Source: Clostridia bacterium (lineage in GTDB: Bacteria; Bacillota; Clostridia; Christensenellales; Aristaeellaceae). From it: 40,622 nucleotides of DNA. Each line of letters opens with the position of its first letter. The first letter of the stretch is position 1. The stretch covers positions 1 to 40,622 of the forward strand of contig JAFRBK010000006.1 in assembly GCA_017404985.1 (NCBI GenBank), written 5' to 3'. The notes beneath the pieces were generated by a model, which saw nothing but the letters and a program-made list of their open reading frames with translations, did no database searches and had not been told where the DNA came from. A program made the translations under genes and the position numbers. Below, piece after piece: positions 15,028-24,976 of this stretch.

Positions 15028-15861
15028 ATGGCTATTCGAGTTTACAAGCCGACTTCGCCCGCCCGGCGGTTTATGTCGGTTCTGACCTATGAAGAGGTCA
15101 CTAAGAAGACGCCCGAAAAGAGTCTGACGGAGGTTCTGAAGAAGAACTCCGGCCGGAACAAGCAGGGCAAGATCACCGTTCGCCATCAGGGCGGCGGCAA
15201 CAAGATCAAGTATCGGATCATCGATTTCAAGCGCGACAAGGTGGACATTCCCGCCAAGGTCAGTGCCATTGAGTACGATCCCAACCGCAGCGCTTTCATC
15301 GCCCTGCTGTTCTACGCGGACGGCGAGAAGCGGTACATCCTGGCTCCTCTGGGCCTGAAGGTCGGGGACACCGTGATCTCCAGCGACACCGCGGACATTA
15401 AGCCCGGCAACGCGCTGCCGCTCAGCAACATCCCGGTCGGCACGCTGATCCACAACCTGGAGCTGAAGCCCGGCCGCGGCGGCCAGCTGGTTCGCAGCGC
15501 CGGCATGAGCGCTCAGCTGATGGCCAAGGAAAACGGATACGCTCAGGTGCGTCTGCCCAGCGGTGAAATGCGCAAGCTGCCCCTGAACGCGAAAGCGACC
15601 ATCGGTACCGTCGGCAACACCGATCACGAGAACGTGAGACTGGGCAAAGCCGGCCGGGTTCGCCACATGGGCATCCGTCCCACCGTTCGCGGCGTGGTCA
15701 TGAATCCCTGCGATCACCCCCATGGCGGCGGTGAAGGCAAGAGCCCCGTTGGTATGCCCGCTCCTGTGACTCCGTGGGGCAAGCCCGCGCTGGGCCTGAA
15801 GACCAGGAAGCACAAGAAGTACAGCAACAAGATGATCGTCAAGCGCGCCGGAAACAAGTAA
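15028..15861 (+). CDS. rplB: Ribosomal protein uL2
   Basis: The 277-residue protein has the L2 opening ([15 protein letters not shown]), the RNA-binding core with [12 protein letters not shown], and the highly conserved C-terminal [18 protein letters not shown] region whose histidine is near the peptidyl-transferase centre. L2 helps subunit joining. GGAGG precedes ATG 15028. The gap to rpsS is 50 nt, the widest in this part of the operon, with no terminator. Confidence 0.97.
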   Translation: MAIRVYKPTSPARRFMSVLTYEEVTKKTPEKSLTEVLKKNSGRNKQGKITVRHQGGGNKIKYRIIDFKRDKVDIPAKVSAIEYDPNRSAFIALLFYADGEKRYILAPLGLKVGDTVISSDTADIKPGNALPLSNIPVGTLIHNLELKPGRGGQLVRSAGMSAQLMAKENGYAQVRLPSGEMRKLPLNAKATIGTVGNTDHENVRLGKAGRVRHMGIRPTVRGVVMNPCDHPHGGGEGKSPVGMPAPVTPWGKPALGLKTRKHKKYSNKMIVKRAGNK

Positions 15862-15911
15862 GCGCTTTTGAGAAGAACCTGTAATCAGCAGGAAGGAGGC
15901 AGCGACAACAA

Positions 15912-16190
15912 ATGAGTCGTTCCATTAAAAAGGGCCCTTATGTTGAGGGCGCGCTGATGAAGCGCATTACGGAAATGAACGCTTCCGGCAAGAAGGCTGT
16001 AGTGAAGACCTGGAGCCGCTCCAGCACGATCTTCCCGGAATTCGTAGGACACACCGTGGCCGTGCATGACGGACGGAAACATGTTCCGGTCTATGTGACA
16101 GAAGACATGGTAGGACACAAGCTGGGCGAGTTTGCCCCCACCCGCACTTTCCGCGGACATGCGGGCGACAAGAACAGCAACCGCAAATAA
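15912..16190 (+). CDS. rpsS: Ribosomal protein uS19
   Basis: The 92-residue protein starts [19 protein letters not shown] and has the [19 protein letters not shown] and [12 protein letters not shown] motifs of S19, a 30S head protein that forms a complex with S13 near the A site. AAGGAGG precedes ATG 15912 at about 13 nt. Its partner gene rpsM is not in the window, unlike the usual arrangement in which it follows rpmJ. Confidence 0.96.
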   Translation: MSRSIKKGPYVEGALMKRITEMNASGKKAVVKTWSRSSTIFPEFVGHTVAVHDGRKHVPVYVTEDMVGHKLGEFAPTRTFRGHAGDKNSNRK

Positions 16191-16211
16191 GCGAGAGGAG
16201 TTGAGACAAAG

Positions 16212-16595
16212 ATGGCTACCCGTACCAAGGAAAAAGCGGCCGCCCGCAAAGCCAACGCTGACAAGCGGCCCCAGGCTCACGCCAGGTATGTCCGCATCTC
16301 TCCTCGCAAGGTGAAGATCGTGGTCGATCTGATCCGCGGAAAGAGCGTGGATGAAGCTCTGGCAATTCTGCAGTACACCCCCAAGGCTGCCAGCCCGCTG
16401 GTGATGAAAGTGCTGAACAGCGCGATCGCCAACGCGGTGAACAACCAGGAACTGAACCGTCAGAACCTCTATGTTGCCGAAGTGTACGCCAATCCCGGAC
16501 CCACACTGAAGCGCTATGTTGCCCGCAGCCGCGGCAGCGCGTCACCGATGCTCAAGCGCACCAGTCACATCAGCGTGGTGCTGGACCAGAAGTAA
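16212..16595 (+). CDS. rplV: Ribosomal protein uL22
   Basis: The 127-residue protein has the L22 core [20 protein letters not shown] and the C-terminal [20 protein letters not shown] hairpin that lines the exit tunnel, where macrolide-resistance changes arise in other species. It carries about 24 extra N-terminal residues rich in K, A and R ([13 protein letters not shown]...) compared with short L22 forms. AGAGGAG lies about 11 nt before ATG 16212 and supports the longer start. Confidence 0.96.
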   Translation: MATRTKEKAAARKANADKRPQAHARYVRISPRKVKIVVDLIRGKSVDEALAILQYTPKAASPLVMKVLNSAIANAVNNQELNRQNLYVAEVYANPGPTLKRYVARSRGSASPMLKRTSHISVVLDQK

Positions 16596-16613
16596 GGCGA
16601 AGGAGGAGAAGAC

Positions 16614-17282
16614 ATGGGTCAGAAAGTTAATCCCCACGGCGCTCGCGTCGGCGTGATCTACGACTGGAGCACCCGCTGGTACGCCGGGAAAAAGGATTTT
16701 GCCAACAACCTGGTGGAGGACTATAAGCTTCGCAAAATGCTGAAGGAAAAGTATTTCGCCACCGGAATCAGCCACATTGACATCGAGCGGACCGCTCAGA
16801 CCATGACGGTGAACGTCTTCACGGCGAAGCCCGGCATGATCATCGGCCGCGGCGGCGCCGGCATCGAGGAACTGAAGAAGAACATCACTGAGTTCCTGGG
16901 CCGTCCCTGCCACATCAATGTGATGGAGATCAAGCAGCCTGATGCGGATGCCCAGCTGGTCGCCGAGAATATCGCCCAGCAGCTGGAAAAGCGCATCAGC
17001 TTCCGCCGGGCCCTGAAGCAGGCCCAGCAGCGCAGCATGAAGGTTCCCGGCGTCAAGGGAATCAAGACCGCGGTCAGCGGCCGTCTCGGCGGCGCGGACA
17101 TCGCCCGCAGCGAGCACTATCATGATGGCAGCATTCCGCTGCAGACCCTGCGCGCCAACATCGATTACGGTTTCGCCGAAGCGAAGACCACCTATGGCCG
17201 CCTGGGCGTCAAGGTCTGGATCTACAAGGGACAGATCCTGCCCAAGGCCAAGAAGAGCCCCGCCGGGAAGGAGGGAAAATAA
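16614..17282 (+). CDS. rpsC: Ribosomal protein uS3
   Basis: The 222-residue protein starts [19 protein letters not shown] and contains the KH-domain motif [16 protein letters not shown] at about residues 77-92, then the C-terminal S3 domain with [21 protein letters not shown]3 lies at the mRNA entry channel of the 30S subunit and takes part in mRNA unwinding. AAGGAGG precedes the ATG. The gene is followed after 3 nt by rplP. Length is normal. Confidence 0.97.
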   Translation: MGQKVNPHGARVGVIYDWSTRWYAGKKDFANNLVEDYKLRKMLKEKYFATGISHIDIERTAQTMTVNVFTAKPGMIIGRGGAGIEELKKNITEFLGRPCHINVMEIKQPDADAQLVAENIAQQLEKRISFRRALKQAQQRSMKVPGVKGIKTAVSGRLGGADIARSEHYHDGSIPLQTLRANIDYGFAEAKTTYGRLGVKVWIYKGQILPKAKKSPAGKEGK

Positions 17283-17285
17283 GCC

Positions 17286-17729
17286 ATGTTAATGCCGAAG
17301 AGAGTGAAACACCGCAAGCAGTTCCGCGGCCGCATGAAGGGTAAGGCCCAGCGGGGCAACACCCTGGCTTACGGTGAGTTCGGGCTGCAGGCGATGGAAC
17401 CCCACTGGGTAACCAGCCAGCAGATTGAAGCAGCCCGTATTGCCCTGACCCGTTACACCAAGCGTGGCGGCCAGGTATGGATCAAGATTTTCCCCGATAA
17501 ACCGGTGACGGCCAAGCCTGCCGAGACCCGCATGGGTTCCGGTAAAGGTGCTCCGGAATACTGGGTAGCCGTGGTCAAGCCCGGCCGGGTGCTGTTCGAA
17601 ATCGCCGGTGTCTCCGAAGACATCGCCCGCGAAGCGCTCCGTCTGGCCGGCCACAAGCTGCCTCTGAAGACCAAGCTCATCATGAAGAGTGAAGAGCCCA
17701 AGACAGAAGCGGGTGGTGAAGAAGCATGA
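17286..17729 (+). CDS. rplP: Ribosomal protein uL16
   Basis: The 147-residue protein begins [19 protein letters not shown], the classical L16 start, and includes [20 protein letters not shown] and [12 protein letters not shown]16 binds near the A site and helps position tRNA. Its ribosome binding site (GAGGGA) lies in the end of rpsC. The end overlaps the start of rpmC by 4 nt (ATGA), and the last residues ([13 protein letters not shown]) are a short acidic tail. Confidence 0.96.
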   Translation: MLMPKRVKHRKQFRGRMKGKAQRGNTLAYGEFGLQAMEPHWVTSQQIEAARIALTRYTKRGGQVWIKIFPDKPVTAKPAETRMGSGKGAPEYWVAVVKPGRVLFEIAGVSEDIAREALRLAGHKLPLKTKLIMKSEEPKTEAGGEEA

Positions 17730-17917
17730 AAGCGAACGAATTGACCGCTATGAGCAAAGAACAGCTGCAGGAAAAGGTGAAGGATCTGAAGAACGAGCTG
17801 TTCGGGCTTCGCTTCCAGCTTGCCACGGGCCAGCTGCAGAACACCATGCAGATCAGTCAACTGAAGCGCGACATCGCACGCTGCAAGACCATCCTTCGTC
17901 AGAAGGATGAGGCCTGA
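17726..17917 (+). CDS. rpmC: Ribosomal protein uL29
   Basis: The 63-residue helical protein ([20 protein letters not shown]... ending with an [12 protein letters not shown] motif) is a normal-length L29, which lies beside L23 at the tunnel exit. ATG 17726 overlaps the TGA of rplP, so translation is probably coupled. rpsQ follows after 26 nt. Confidence 0.95.
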   Translation: MKANELTAMSKEQLQEKVKDLKNELFGLRFQLATGQLQNTMQISQLKRDIARCKTILRQKDEA

Positions 17918-17943
17918 GAATGGGAAAGGAGGCAGCTGGAACC

Positions 17944-18201
17944 ATGGAAGAAAGAGGACTGCGTAAAACCCGGATCGGCGTGGTTGTGAGCGACAAGATG
18001 GATAAAACCTGCGTCATTCAGATCAAGACCCGCGTCCGTCATCCGCTGTACGGAAAAATCATGAATCAGACCAGCAAGCTGAAGGTTCATGACGAAAACA
18101 ATGAATGCGGCATCGGCGATACCATCAAAGTGATGGAAACCCGTCCGCTGAGCAAGGATAAGCGCTGGCGTCTGGTGGAAATCATCGAGAAGGCCAAGTA
18201 A
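17944..18201 (+). CDS. rpsQ: Ribosomal protein uS17
   Basis: The 85-residue protein has the S17 sequence [19 protein letters not shown] and the [20 protein letters not shown] loop; it binds 16S rRNA early. An in-frame ATG at 17920 would add eight residues (MGKEAAGT), but the AAAGGAGG box at 17925-17932 lies inside that extension and points to ATG 17944, which also gives the usual family length. Confidence 0.95.
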   Translation: MEERGLRKTRIGVVVSDKMDKTCVIQIKTRVRHPLYGKIMNQTSKLKVHDENNECGIGDTIKVMETRPLSKDKRWRLVEIIEKAK

Positions 18202-18221
18202 GAATAAGGAGGAACCTGAAT

Positions 18222-18590
18222 ATGATTCAGCCGCAAACCCGGCTTAAGGTTGCCGACAACTCCGGCGCCAAGGAAATCATGTGCATCCGTGTTCTGGGCG
18301 GTTCTTTCCGTCGCGACGGCAGCATCGGTGATGTCATCGTAGCCAGCGTCAAGACCGCGACCCCCGGCGGCACGGTGAAGAAGGGCGAAGTCGTGAAGGC
18401 GGTTATCGTCCGGATGCGCAAGAACAAGCGCCGCCCCGACGGCAGTTACATCAAGTTCGATGATAACGCCGCCGTCATCATCAATGATCAGAAAATGCCC
18501 CGCGGGACCCGTATCTTTGGGCCTGTGGCTCGCGAGCTGCGTGAGAAGGACTTCATGAAGATCGTCTCCCTGGCTCCCGAAGTACTGTAA
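18222..18590 (+). CDS. rplN: Ribosomal protein uL14
   Basis: The 122-residue protein starts [19 protein letters not shown] and contains [13 protein letters not shown]-like sequence ([17 protein letters not shown]) and the [10 protein letters not shown] end of L14. L14 lies at the subunit interface and is the target of the silencing factor RsfS. AAGGAGG precedes ATG 18222. Length is exactly that of most bacterial L14 proteins. Confidence 0.97.
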   Translation: MIQPQTRLKVADNSGAKEIMCIRVLGGSFRRDGSIGDVIVASVKTATPGGTVKKGEVVKAVIVRMRKNKRRPDGSYIKFDDNAAVIINDQKMPRGTRIFGPVARELREKDFMKIVSLAPEVL

Positions 18591-18605
18591 GGAGGCGGAA
18601 CGGTT

Positions 18606-18941
18606 ATGCATGTAAAAACCAAAGATACCGTCATCGTGATCAGCGGCAAGGACAAGGGCAAGAAGGGTAAGATTTCCGCCGCGTTCCCCAAGCTCGGTCG
18701 TGTGACCGTTGAGGGCGTGAATGTGGTCACCAAGCATCAGAAAGCCCGCAATGCCATGCAGCCCGGCGGCATCATCCATAAGGAAATGCCCATCGACGCC
18801 AGCAACGTGATGCTGGTTTGCCCCAAGTGCGGCAAAGCGACCCGGGTGTCCCACAAAGTCGACCGCGCTGCCGATGACAACGGCAAGATGAAGCGCAAGA
18901 TGATTCGCGTTTGCAAGAAGTGCGGCGCCGAAATTGACTGA
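18606..18941 (+). CDS. rplX: Ribosomal protein uL24 (zinc-finger C-terminus)
   Basis: The 111-residue protein has the KOW motif [19 protein letters not shown] and the [10 protein letters not shown] segment of L24, an initiator of 50S assembly. The C-terminus carries CPKCGK and CKKCGA, a four-cysteine zinc site found in the C+ form of L24. An acidic/basic insertion ([13 protein letters not shown]) between the two cysteine pairs makes it slightly longer than the common ~103 residues. AAGGAGG precedes ATG 18606. Confidence 0.96.
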   Translation: MHVKTKDTVIVISGKDKGKKGKISAAFPKLGRVTVEGVNVVTKHQKARNAMQPGGIIHKEMPIDASNVMLVCPKCGKATRVSHKVDRAADDNGKMKRKMIRVCKKCGAEID

Positions 18942-18958
18942 TAAAGGAGGAAAGCCCT

Positions 18959-19504
18959 ATGGCAACCAGAATTAAGGAAAAATATCTGGCCGAGGCTGTT
19001 CCTGCTCTGAAACAGAAGTTCGGCTACAAAAACGTGATGGAAATTCCCAAGCTGGCGAAAATCGTGATCAACATGGGCCTGGGCGATTGCAAGGACAATG
19101 CCAAGGCGATGGAGATGGCGGTGAATGAGCTGACGCAGATCGCCGGCCAGAAGCCCCTGGTGACCAAGGCCAAGAAGAGCATCGCGAACTTCAAAGTCCG
19201 CGAGGGCATGAACGTCGGCGCGAAGGTTACCCTGCGCGGTGAGCGCATGGAAGAGTTCATGGACAAGCTGGTATCCGTGGCCCTGCCCCGGGTACGTGAC
19301 TTCCGCGGTGTAAGCACGAAGGCCTTTGACGGCCGCGGCAACTACGCTCTGGGTATTCGCGAACAGCTGCTGTTCCCCGAAATCGAGTATGACAAGGTGG
19401 AAAAGATCCGTGGTATGGAAATCGTCTTCGTGACCACCGCGAAAACCGATGAGGAATGCAAGGAACTGCTGACGCTGCTCGGCATGCCCTTCGCACAGGC
19501 GTAA
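18959..19504 (+). CDS. rplE: Ribosomal protein uL5
   Basis: The 181-residue protein has the L5 features [14 protein letters not shown], the [22 protein letters not shown] stretch (ends only cited) and [18 protein letters not shown]5 binds 5S rRNA and contacts P-site tRNA. AAAGGAGG lies 9 nt before ATG 18959. Length is typical. Confidence 0.97.
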   Translation: MATRIKEKYLAEAVPALKQKFGYKNVMEIPKLAKIVINMGLGDCKDNAKAMEMAVNELTQIAGQKPLVTKAKKSIANFKVREGMNVGAKVTLRGERMEEFMDKLVSVALPRVRDFRGVSTKAFDGRGNYALGIREQLLFPEIEYDKVEKIRGMEIVFVTTAKTDEECKELLTLLGMPFAQA

Positions 19505-19523
19505 TTGAAGGAGGAAGAAAAAA

Positions 19524-19709
19524 GTGGCTAAGCTGAGCATGAAACTCAAGCAGCAGAGAGAACCGAAGTTCTCCACTCGCGCTTATACGCGCTGCCGCAT
19601 CTGCGGCCGGCCGCACAGTGTTCTGCGCAAGTACGGCGTATGCCGCATCTGCTTCAGAGAGCTGGCCTATAAGGGCCAAATCCCCGGTGTCCGCAAGGCC
19701 AGCTGGTAA
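19524..19709 (+). CDS. rpsN: Ribosomal protein uS14, zinc-binding short form (type Z)
   Basis: The 61-residue protein is the C+ or type Z form of S14, with CRICGRPH and CRICFRE giving a four-cysteine zinc site. Translation starts at GTG 19524 behind GAAGGAGG. The short zinc form is the usual housekeeping S14 in Bacillota; the longer zinc-free paralogue, if present, is elsewhere. It stands in its usual place between rplE and rpsH. Confidence 0.96.
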   Translation: MAKLSMKLKQQREPKFSTRAYTRCRICGRPHSVLRKYGVCRICFRELAYKGQIPGVRKASW

Positions 19710-19739
19710 GCGGGGAAGAAACGGAAGGAGGTTTACAAC

Positions 19740-20141
19740 ATGGTAGTGAACGATCCCATCGCCGATATGCTCACCCGCATCCGGAACGGACAGGTTGCGC
19801 GGCATGATGCCGTGACCATGCCCGCCAGCAACACGAAGAAGGCGATCGCCAAGATCCTTCTGAACGAAGGCTACATCAAGGCGGTGGACTTCATTGATGA
19901 CGGTCTGCAGGGCGAAATCAAAATCACCCTTAAGTATCTGAACGGCAAACAGACTCCCGTGATCGCGGGTCTGAAGCGCATCTCCAAGCCCGGCCTGCGG
20001 GTCTATGCCCGCAGCGAGGAACTGCCCAAGGTTCTGGGCGGTCTGGGAATCGCCATCATCAGCACCAGCAAGGGCCTGATGACGGATAAGGAAGCGCGGA
20101 AGAACGCCATCGGCGGCGAAGTGCTTGCCTACATCTGGTAA
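19740..20141 (+). CDS. rpsH: Ribosomal protein uS8
   Basis: The 133-residue protein starts [18 protein letters not shown] and ends with [14 protein letters not shown] and GGEVLAYIW, both diagnostic of S8. S8 binds 16S rRNA helix 21 and, in E. coli, represses the spc operon by binding near rplE; whether that holds here is unknown. AAGGAGG lies 10 nt before ATG 19740. Confidence 0.97.
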   Translation: MVVNDPIADMLTRIRNGQVARHDAVTMPASNTKKAIAKILLNEGYIKAVDFIDDGLQGEIKITLKYLNGKQTPVIAGLKRISKPGLRVYARSEELPKVLGGLGIAIISTSKGLMTDKEARKNAIGGEVLAYIW

Positions 20142-20170
20142 TCGACACGCTTGTAAGGAGGAATGAGAAA

Positions 20171-20710
20171 ATGTCTCGAATCGGAAAACTCCCGATTACA
20201 GTACCCGCGGGCGTGACGGTTACAGTGGACGCGGATAACCTGGTAACGGTGAAGGGCCCTAAGGGCACCATGAGCCAGCAGGTGAATCCGGCCATCACTG
20301 TGAAGCAGGAGGGCAATATCCTGACCCTCGAACGCCCCACAGACTCCAAGCCCCACAAGGCCATGCACGGACTGTACCGCAGCCTGGTGCACAACATGGT
20401 CGTGGGCGTGACCGACGGCTTCACCAGGACCCTGGAAATGGTCGGTACCGGTTATCGTGCCAGCGTTGAAGGAAAGACGCTGACCATCAATATCGGTTTC
20501 AGCCATCCCGTGGTGCTGGAAGCGCCCGAAGGCATCACCTATGAAACCCCCAACCAGACCACCATCGTGGTGAAGGGGAGCAACAAACAGCAGGTTGGCA
20601 ATCTTGCCGCGGACATCCGTGCGATCCGGAAGCCTGAACCCTATCTGGGCAAGGGCATCAAGTACCAGAATGAGCACATCCGCCGCAAGGAAGGCAAGAC
20701 CGGTAAGTAA
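20171..20710 (+). CDS. rplF: Ribosomal protein uL6
   Basis: The 179-residue protein starts MSRIGKLPITVPAGVTV and ends with EPYLGKGIKYQNEHIRRKEG, the L6 signature. It consists of two related domains and lies near the factor-binding centre of the 50S subunit. AAGGAGG precedes ATG 20171; rplR follows after 18 nt. Confidence 0.97.
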   Translation: MSRIGKLPITVPAGVTVTVDADNLVTVKGPKGTMSQQVNPAITVKQEGNILTLERPTDSKPHKAMHGLYRSLVHNMVVGVTDGFTRTLEMVGTGYRASVEGKTLTINIGFSHPVVLEAPEGITYETPNQTTIVVKGSNKQQVGNLAADIRAIRKPEPYLGKGIKYQNEHIRRKEGKTGK

Positions 20711-20728
20711 GAGAGGGAGTGACTGCAA

Positions 20729-21097
20729 ATGTTCAAAAAACGTGACCGGAATGAGATTCGCGTGATTCGTCACGAGCGGGTACGTAAAAAGATCAGCGGC
20801 ACTTCCGAAACGCCGCGTCTGAGCGTATATCGCAGCAACAGGCACATCCAGGCCCAGATCATTGACGATGGCAAGGGCGTGACGCTGGTGAGCGCCAGCA
20901 CCATGGATCCCGCGCTGAAGGGCCAGCTGGATGAGGTAGACAAGAAGGGTGCTGCCAAACTGGTGGGCAAGCTCATCGCTGAGCGCGCTGTCCAGGCCGG
21001 CATCAAGACCGTGGTTTTCGACCGCGGCGGGTATATGTATACCGGCCGTGTGGCGAGTGTTGCCGACGGTGCCCGTGAAGCCGGACTTGAATTCTGA
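20729..21097 (+). CDS. rplR: Ribosomal protein uL18
   Basis: The 122-residue protein has the L18 motifs [20 protein letters not shown] and [20 protein letters not shown], which bind 5S rRNA together with L5. AGAGGGAG precedes ATG 20729. Size and order in the operon are normal. Confidence 0.97.
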   Translation: MFKKRDRNEIRVIRHERVRKKISGTSETPRLSVYRSNRHIQAQIIDDGKGVTLVSASTMDPALKGQLDEVDKKGAAKLVGKLIAERAVQAGIKTVVFDRGGYMYTGRVASVADGAREAGLEF

Positions 21098-21115
21098 TGA
21101 AGGAGGACAACGCAA

Positions 21116-21613
21116 ATGCAACGCTTTGAACAGGTCAGCGAATTCAAAGAGCGCCTGGTGGCTGTAAACCGCGTTTCCAAAACCGTGAAGGGCGGCCGCA
21201 ACATGCGGTTCAGCGCCCTGGTGGTTGTCGGTGACGAAAACGGCCGCGTCGGCGCGGGCATGGGAAAGGCTGCCGAAATTCCGGAAGCCATCCGCAAGGC
21301 CAATGAAGACGCGAAAAAGCATATGGTGACCGTGCCCCTGGCCGGCACCACGATTCCCCATGAAATGACCGGGTATTACTCCACAGCCAAGTCTGTGCTG
21401 ATTCCCGCTCCCGAAGGTACCGGCGTTATCGCCGGCGGTGCGGCCCGTGCCGTGCTGGAACTGGCGGGTGTGCGTGATATCCGCACCAAGAGCTTTGGAA
21501 CCAACAATCCCATTAACATGGTCAAAGCCACGCTGGAAGCCCTCAAGCAGGTGCGCAGCGCCGAACAGGTTGCCGCGATGCGTGGCAAGACCGTGGAAGA
21601 GCTGCTGGGATAA
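21116..21613 (+). CDS. rpsE: Ribosomal protein uS5
   Basis: The 165-residue protein has the double-stranded-RNA-binding S5 N-terminal domain ([20 protein letters not shown]) and the conserved [19 protein letters not shown]5 lies at the mRNA entry channel and affects decoding accuracy and spectinomycin binding. AAGGAGG precedes ATG 21116. Confidence 0.97.
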   Translation: MQRFEQVSEFKERLVAVNRVSKTVKGGRNMRFSALVVVGDENGRVGAGMGKAAEIPEAIRKANEDAKKHMVTVPLAGTTIPHEMTGYYSTAKSVLIPAPEGTGVIAGGAARAVLELAGVRDIRTKSFGTNNPINMVKATLEALKQVRSAEQVAAMRGKTVEELLG

Positions 21614-21628
21614 GGAGGATGAAGAGAG

Positions 21629-21811
21629 ATGAAGCTGAAGATTACGCTGGTTAAGTCTCCCATCGCCAGCCTGCCCAAGCATAAGGCCACTGTGGCGGCC
21701 CTGGGCCTGAGGAAGGTCGGACAGACCAAGATTCAGCCGGATAATCCTGCCATCCGCGGCCAGATCTTCGCCGTGAAGCATATGGTGAAGGTCGAGGAAG
21801 TTGACGAATAA
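21629..21811 (+). CDS. rpmD: Ribosomal protein uL30
   Basis: The 60-residue protein ([20 protein letters not shown], then LGLRKVGQT and [16 protein letters not shown]) is a normal bacterial L30. AAGGAGG lies about 9 nt before ATG 21629; rplO follows after 14 nt. Confidence 0.95.
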   Translation: MKLKITLVKSPIASLPKHKATVAALGLRKVGQTKIQPDNPAIRGQIFAVKHMVKVEEVDE

Positions 21812-21825
21812 AGGAGGAATACCCC

Positions 21826-22266
21826 ATGAAACTGCATGAATTGCATCCTGCTGAAGGGTCCACCGCCGCGCAGAAGCGGCTGGGCCGTGGCAGCGGTTCC
21901 GGTCTGGGCAAGACCTCCGGCAAGGGCCACAAGGGTGCCAAAGCCCGCAGCGGCGGCGGCAAGCGGCCCGGTTTCGAAGGCGGCCAGATGCCTCTGTATC
22001 GCCGCGTTCCGAAGCGCGGTTTCAACAATGTGTTCAGAACCGAGTTTGCCGAAGTGAATGTCGAACGCCTGGATGCCTTTGAAGACGGCGCGACCGTGAC
22101 CATCGACATGCTGCTGGATGCCGGTATTATCAAAAAGACCCTTGACGGCGTGAAAATTCTCGGGAACGGCGATCTGACCAAGAAACTGACCGTGCAGGCG
22201 AACAAGTTCACTGCCGGCGCGAAGGAAAAGATCGAAAAAGCCGGCGGGAAGGCCGAGGTGATCTGA
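21826..22266 (+). CDS. rplO: Ribosomal protein uL15
   Basis: The 146-residue protein has the glycine-rich L15 N-terminus ([21 protein letters not shown] region) and [18 protein letters not shown]. It joins the 50S subunit late in assembly. AAAGGAGG precedes ATG 21826. The stop is 1 nt before the secY start, with the secY ribosome binding site inside the end of rplO. Confidence 0.97.
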   Translation: MKLHELHPAEGSTAAQKRLGRGSGSGLGKTSGKGHKGAKARSGGGKRPGFEGGQMPLYRRVPKRGFNNVFRTEFAEVNVERLDAFEDGATVTIDMLLDAGIIKKTLDGVKILGNGDLTKKLTVQANKFTAGAKEKIEKAGGKAEVI

Positions 22267-22267
22267 T

Positions 22268-23551
22268 ATGATTGAAAACATCCGCAAGATGTGGAAAATC
22301 ACAGAGCTCCGCAAGAAGATTCTGTACACGTTCATGATGCTGGTCATCTTCCGCCTGGTGGGCGTGATTCCCGCCCCCGGCGTCGACGTGGCCAAGGTTG
22401 CGAGCGCGAATAACACTTCTTCCCTGCCGCTTCTTGAACTGGTAAACATGATGACCGGTAACGCCTTCAGCCAGATGACGCTGATGGCGATGGGCATCAC
22501 CCCCTACATCAATGCCAGCATTATTATGCAGCTGCTGACCATTGCCATCCCCGCCCTCGAGCGCATGAGCAAGGACGAGGAAGGCGGACGGGAAAAGATC
22601 AACCGGATCACCCGGTATGTGACCGTCGGTCTGGCAGCCCTGCAGGCGATCGGCCTGGTTCGCGGCCTCGGCTATATTAAGGCCGGCTGGCTGAACTACG
22701 TTCTGGTTGGCGTGAGCATGGCCGGCGGTACCGCCCTGGCGATGTGGATCGGCGAACGGATTACCGAAAAGGGCATCGGCAACGGCGTCAGCCTGCTGAT
22801 CTTTGTCGGTATCATCTCCAACCTGTTTAACGGCATCGTGAGCGGCTTCAACACCGCTTCCACCACGGGAACGACCAGCGGCTGGATCAACCTGCTGGTG
22901 ATCATCGTGACCACGATCCTGATGACTGTTGTCGTGACCTTCGTGGAATTGGGCGAACGCCGGATTCCGTTGCAGATCGCGAAGCAGGTCAAGGGACGCC
23001 GGGTTTACGGCGGCCAGAGCACCCACATGAGCCTGAAAGTGGTCTCCGTCGGCGTGCTGCCCCTGATCTTCGCCTATTCGTTCCTGGCTTTCCCGGGCAC
23101 CATTGCCCAGCTGATTGACCCCAACGCCAACGGCTGGTTCACCCGCTGGTGGATGACGAACATGTATACCGGCAGCGTCTGGTACATGATCATCTCCGCC
23201 CTGCTGATCATCGCCTTCACCTTCTTCTACTCCAGCATCAGCTTCGATCCCAAGCAGCAGGCTGAGCAGCTGCAGCAGCAGGGTGCGGTGATCCCCGGAC
23301 AGCGTGGCAAGAACATCCGGCAGTATCTGCAGAACATCGTGGGCAGGCTGAACCTGTTCGCGGCGCTCTTCCTGGCAGTGCTGGCGGCTGTCCCGACCCT
23401 GCTGCTCCGCCTGGCCGGCGTTCAGGTTCCCTTCGCCGCCAGTTCCATCCTGATCGCTGTCAGCGTGTCGCTTGAAACCATCCGCACCATCCAGGGCGAG
23501 ATGAGCATCCGCGGCATCGACATGGATATGGAAAACGTTGGATTTATGTAA
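22268..23551 (+). CDS. secY: Preprotein translocase subunit SecY
   Basis: The 427-residue protein has about ten membrane segments and the SecY hallmarks MGITPYINASIIMQLLTIA (plug and TM2 region) and ERRIPLQIAKQVKGRR (cytoplasmic loop that contacts ribosome and SecA). It forms the channel for protein export with SecE and SecG, neither of which is in this window. GAGGTGAT lies 7-8 nt before ATG 22268, inside the end of rplO, so it is probably coupled to it. Confidence 0.97.
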   Translation: MIENIRKMWKITELRKKILYTFMMLVIFRLVGVIPAPGVDVAKVASANNTSSLPLLELVNMMTGNAFSQMTLMAMGITPYINASIIMQLLTIAIPALERMSKDEEGGREKINRITRYVTVGLAALQAIGLVRGLGYIKAGWLNYVLVGVSMAGGTALAMWIGERITEKGIGNGVSLLIFVGIISNLFNGIVSGFNTASTTGTTSGWINLLVIIVTTILMTVVVTFVELGERRIPLQIAKQVKGRRVYGGQSTHMSLKVVSVGVLPLIFAYSFLAFPGTIAQLIDPNANGWFTRWWMTNMYTGSVWYMIISALLIIAFTFFYSSISFDPKQQAEQLQQQGAVIPGQRGKNIRQYLQNIVGRLNLFAALFLAVLAAVPTLLLRLAGVQVPFAASSILIAVSVSLETIRTIQGEMSIRGIDMDMENVGFM

Positions 23552-23573
23552 TTTTCAGGAAAGGAGACCCGTC

Positions 23574-24203
23574 ATGAATATCATCTTTCTCGGACCTCCC
23601 GGAGCCGGCAAAGGCACCCAGGCGCAGAAGATCTGCGCCGCGCTGAAGATTCCCCAGATTTCCACGGGAGACATTCTTCGCCGTGCGATGAAAGAAGGCA
23701 CCGAAACCGGCCTGAAAGCCAAGAGCTTCATTGATCTGGGCCAGCTGGTGCCCGACGATGTGATCATTGACATTGTGAAGGAACGCCTGGCCATGGATGA
23801 CTGCAAGAACGGTTATATTCTGGACGGGTTCCCCCGCACTGTTCCTCAGGCGGAAGCGCTGGACACCTTCGCGACCATTGACAGCGTCATTGACCTGGAA
23901 GTGGATGACCAGGTGCTGGTGGACCGCCTGAGCGGGCGGCGGGTGTGCGTCAAGTGCGGCGCCACCTACCATCTGAGCATGCTGAACGGTGCCGTTTCCT
24001 GCACGGTTTGCGGGGAAGAGCTGATTCAGCGCAACGATGATAAGGCCGAAACGGTGCTGAACCGCCTCAAGGTCTATCACGCTCAGACTGCTCCGCTGAT
24101 CGGCTATTATGAGAAAAAAGGTCTTCTGCATAAGGTGGATGGCGCCCAGGGACTGGACAACACCTACCAGGCGATCCTGAAGACCCTGGGAGCTCAGGCA
24201 TGA
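23574..24203 (+). CDS. adk: Adenylate kinase (zinc LID form)
   Basis: The 209-residue enzyme converts ATP + AMP to 2 ADP. The P-loop GPPGAGKGT lies at residues 7-15, the AMP-binding region includes STGDILR, and the LID domain holds CVKCG and CTVCG, a four-cysteine zinc site common in Gram-positive adenylate kinases. I start at ATG 23574, behind AAAGGAG, rather than at an in-frame upstream ATG (23538) inside secY. The TGA overlaps map (ATGA). Confidence 0.96.
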   Translation: MNIIFLGPPGAGKGTQAQKICAALKIPQISTGDILRRAMKEGTETGLKAKSFIDLGQLVPDDVIIDIVKERLAMDDCKNGYILDGFPRTVPQAEALDTFATIDSVIDLEVDDQVLVDRLSGRRVCVKCGATYHLSMLNGAVSCTVCGEELIQRNDDKAETVLNRLKVYHAQTAPLIGYYEKKGLLHKVDGAQGLDNTYQAILKTLGAQA

Positions 24204-24976
24204 TCAGTCTGAAAAATGCCTCGCAGATCGCGAAAATGCGGGAAGCGGGCAAAATCCTTCGGGAAGTGGAAGACGAAGTGAGGCTGGCAGTGAAGCCCGG
24301 GGTAACCACCGCGGAGCTCGATGTGCTGGCGGAAAGGCTGATCCGGAAACATCATGCCATTCCCACTTCCCTTCACTACGAAGGGTATCCCTGTACCATC
24401 TGTGCCAGTGTGAACGATGAAGTCGTTCACGGCATCCCCAGCGACCGGCGCGTGCTTCAGGAAGGAGATATTCTTTCCGTGGACTGCACCCTGATGCTGG
24501 ATGGCTGGCAGGCGGATTCGGCGTTTACCGTCGGCGTGGGGGAAATCACCCCGGAAGCCCAAAAGCTGATCGACGTAACGGAGGAATGTTTCTGGCTCGG
24601 CGTGAAACAGTGCCTGGTCGGAAACCGGCTCGGGGATGTCGGCCACGCGATTGAGGCCCATGCCAGGGCGAACGGGTTCTCTGCGGTCCGGGAGTTTACC
24701 GGCCACGGAATCGGCCGGGAAATGCATGAGGATCCCGCGGTCTATAACTACGGCGATCCGGGACGGGGGCTTCGCCTCCGGGCGGGCATGACCCTGGCGG
24801 TGGAACCCATGATCTGCCAGAAGGACTGGCACCTTTCCGTCGATGAGGACGGCTGGTGTGCCAGGACCGTGGACCACGGGCTGTGCGCGCATTATGAGCA
24901 TACGGTCGCGGTCCGGGAGGATGGATATCCGGAAATTCTGACGCTGCCCGGTTTCACATGGGAGGCAGGGGTATGA
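24200..24976 (+). CDS. map: Methionine aminopeptidase, type I
   Basis: The 258-residue enzyme removes the initiator methionine from new proteins. The five metal ligands are visible: D95, D106 (ADSA), H169 (FTGHGIG), E202 (VEPM) and E233 (HYEHT); H77 and H176 complete the active site. There is no N-terminal zinc-finger extension. ATG 24200 overlaps the adk stop, and the TGA overlaps the next start (ATGA), so adk-map-KOW are probably coupled. Confidence 0.96.
   Translation: MISLKNASQIAKMREAGKILREVEDEVRLAVKPGVTTAELDVLAERLIRKHHAIPTSLHYEGYPCTICASVNDEVVHGIPSDRRVLQEGDILSVDCTLMLDGWQADSAFTVGVGEITPEAQKLIDVTEECFWLGVKQCLVGNRLGDVGHAIEAHARANGFSAVREFTGHGIGREMHEDPAVYNYGDPGRGLRLRAGMTLAVEPMICQKDWHLSVDEDGWCARTVDHGLCAHYEHTVAVREDGYPEILTLPGFTWEAGV

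Noticed and set aside
13080-24200. Many long antisense frames opposite the ribosomal genes
   Set aside because: They mirror GC-rich codon bias of the real genes, lack ribosome binding sites and show no family motifs.
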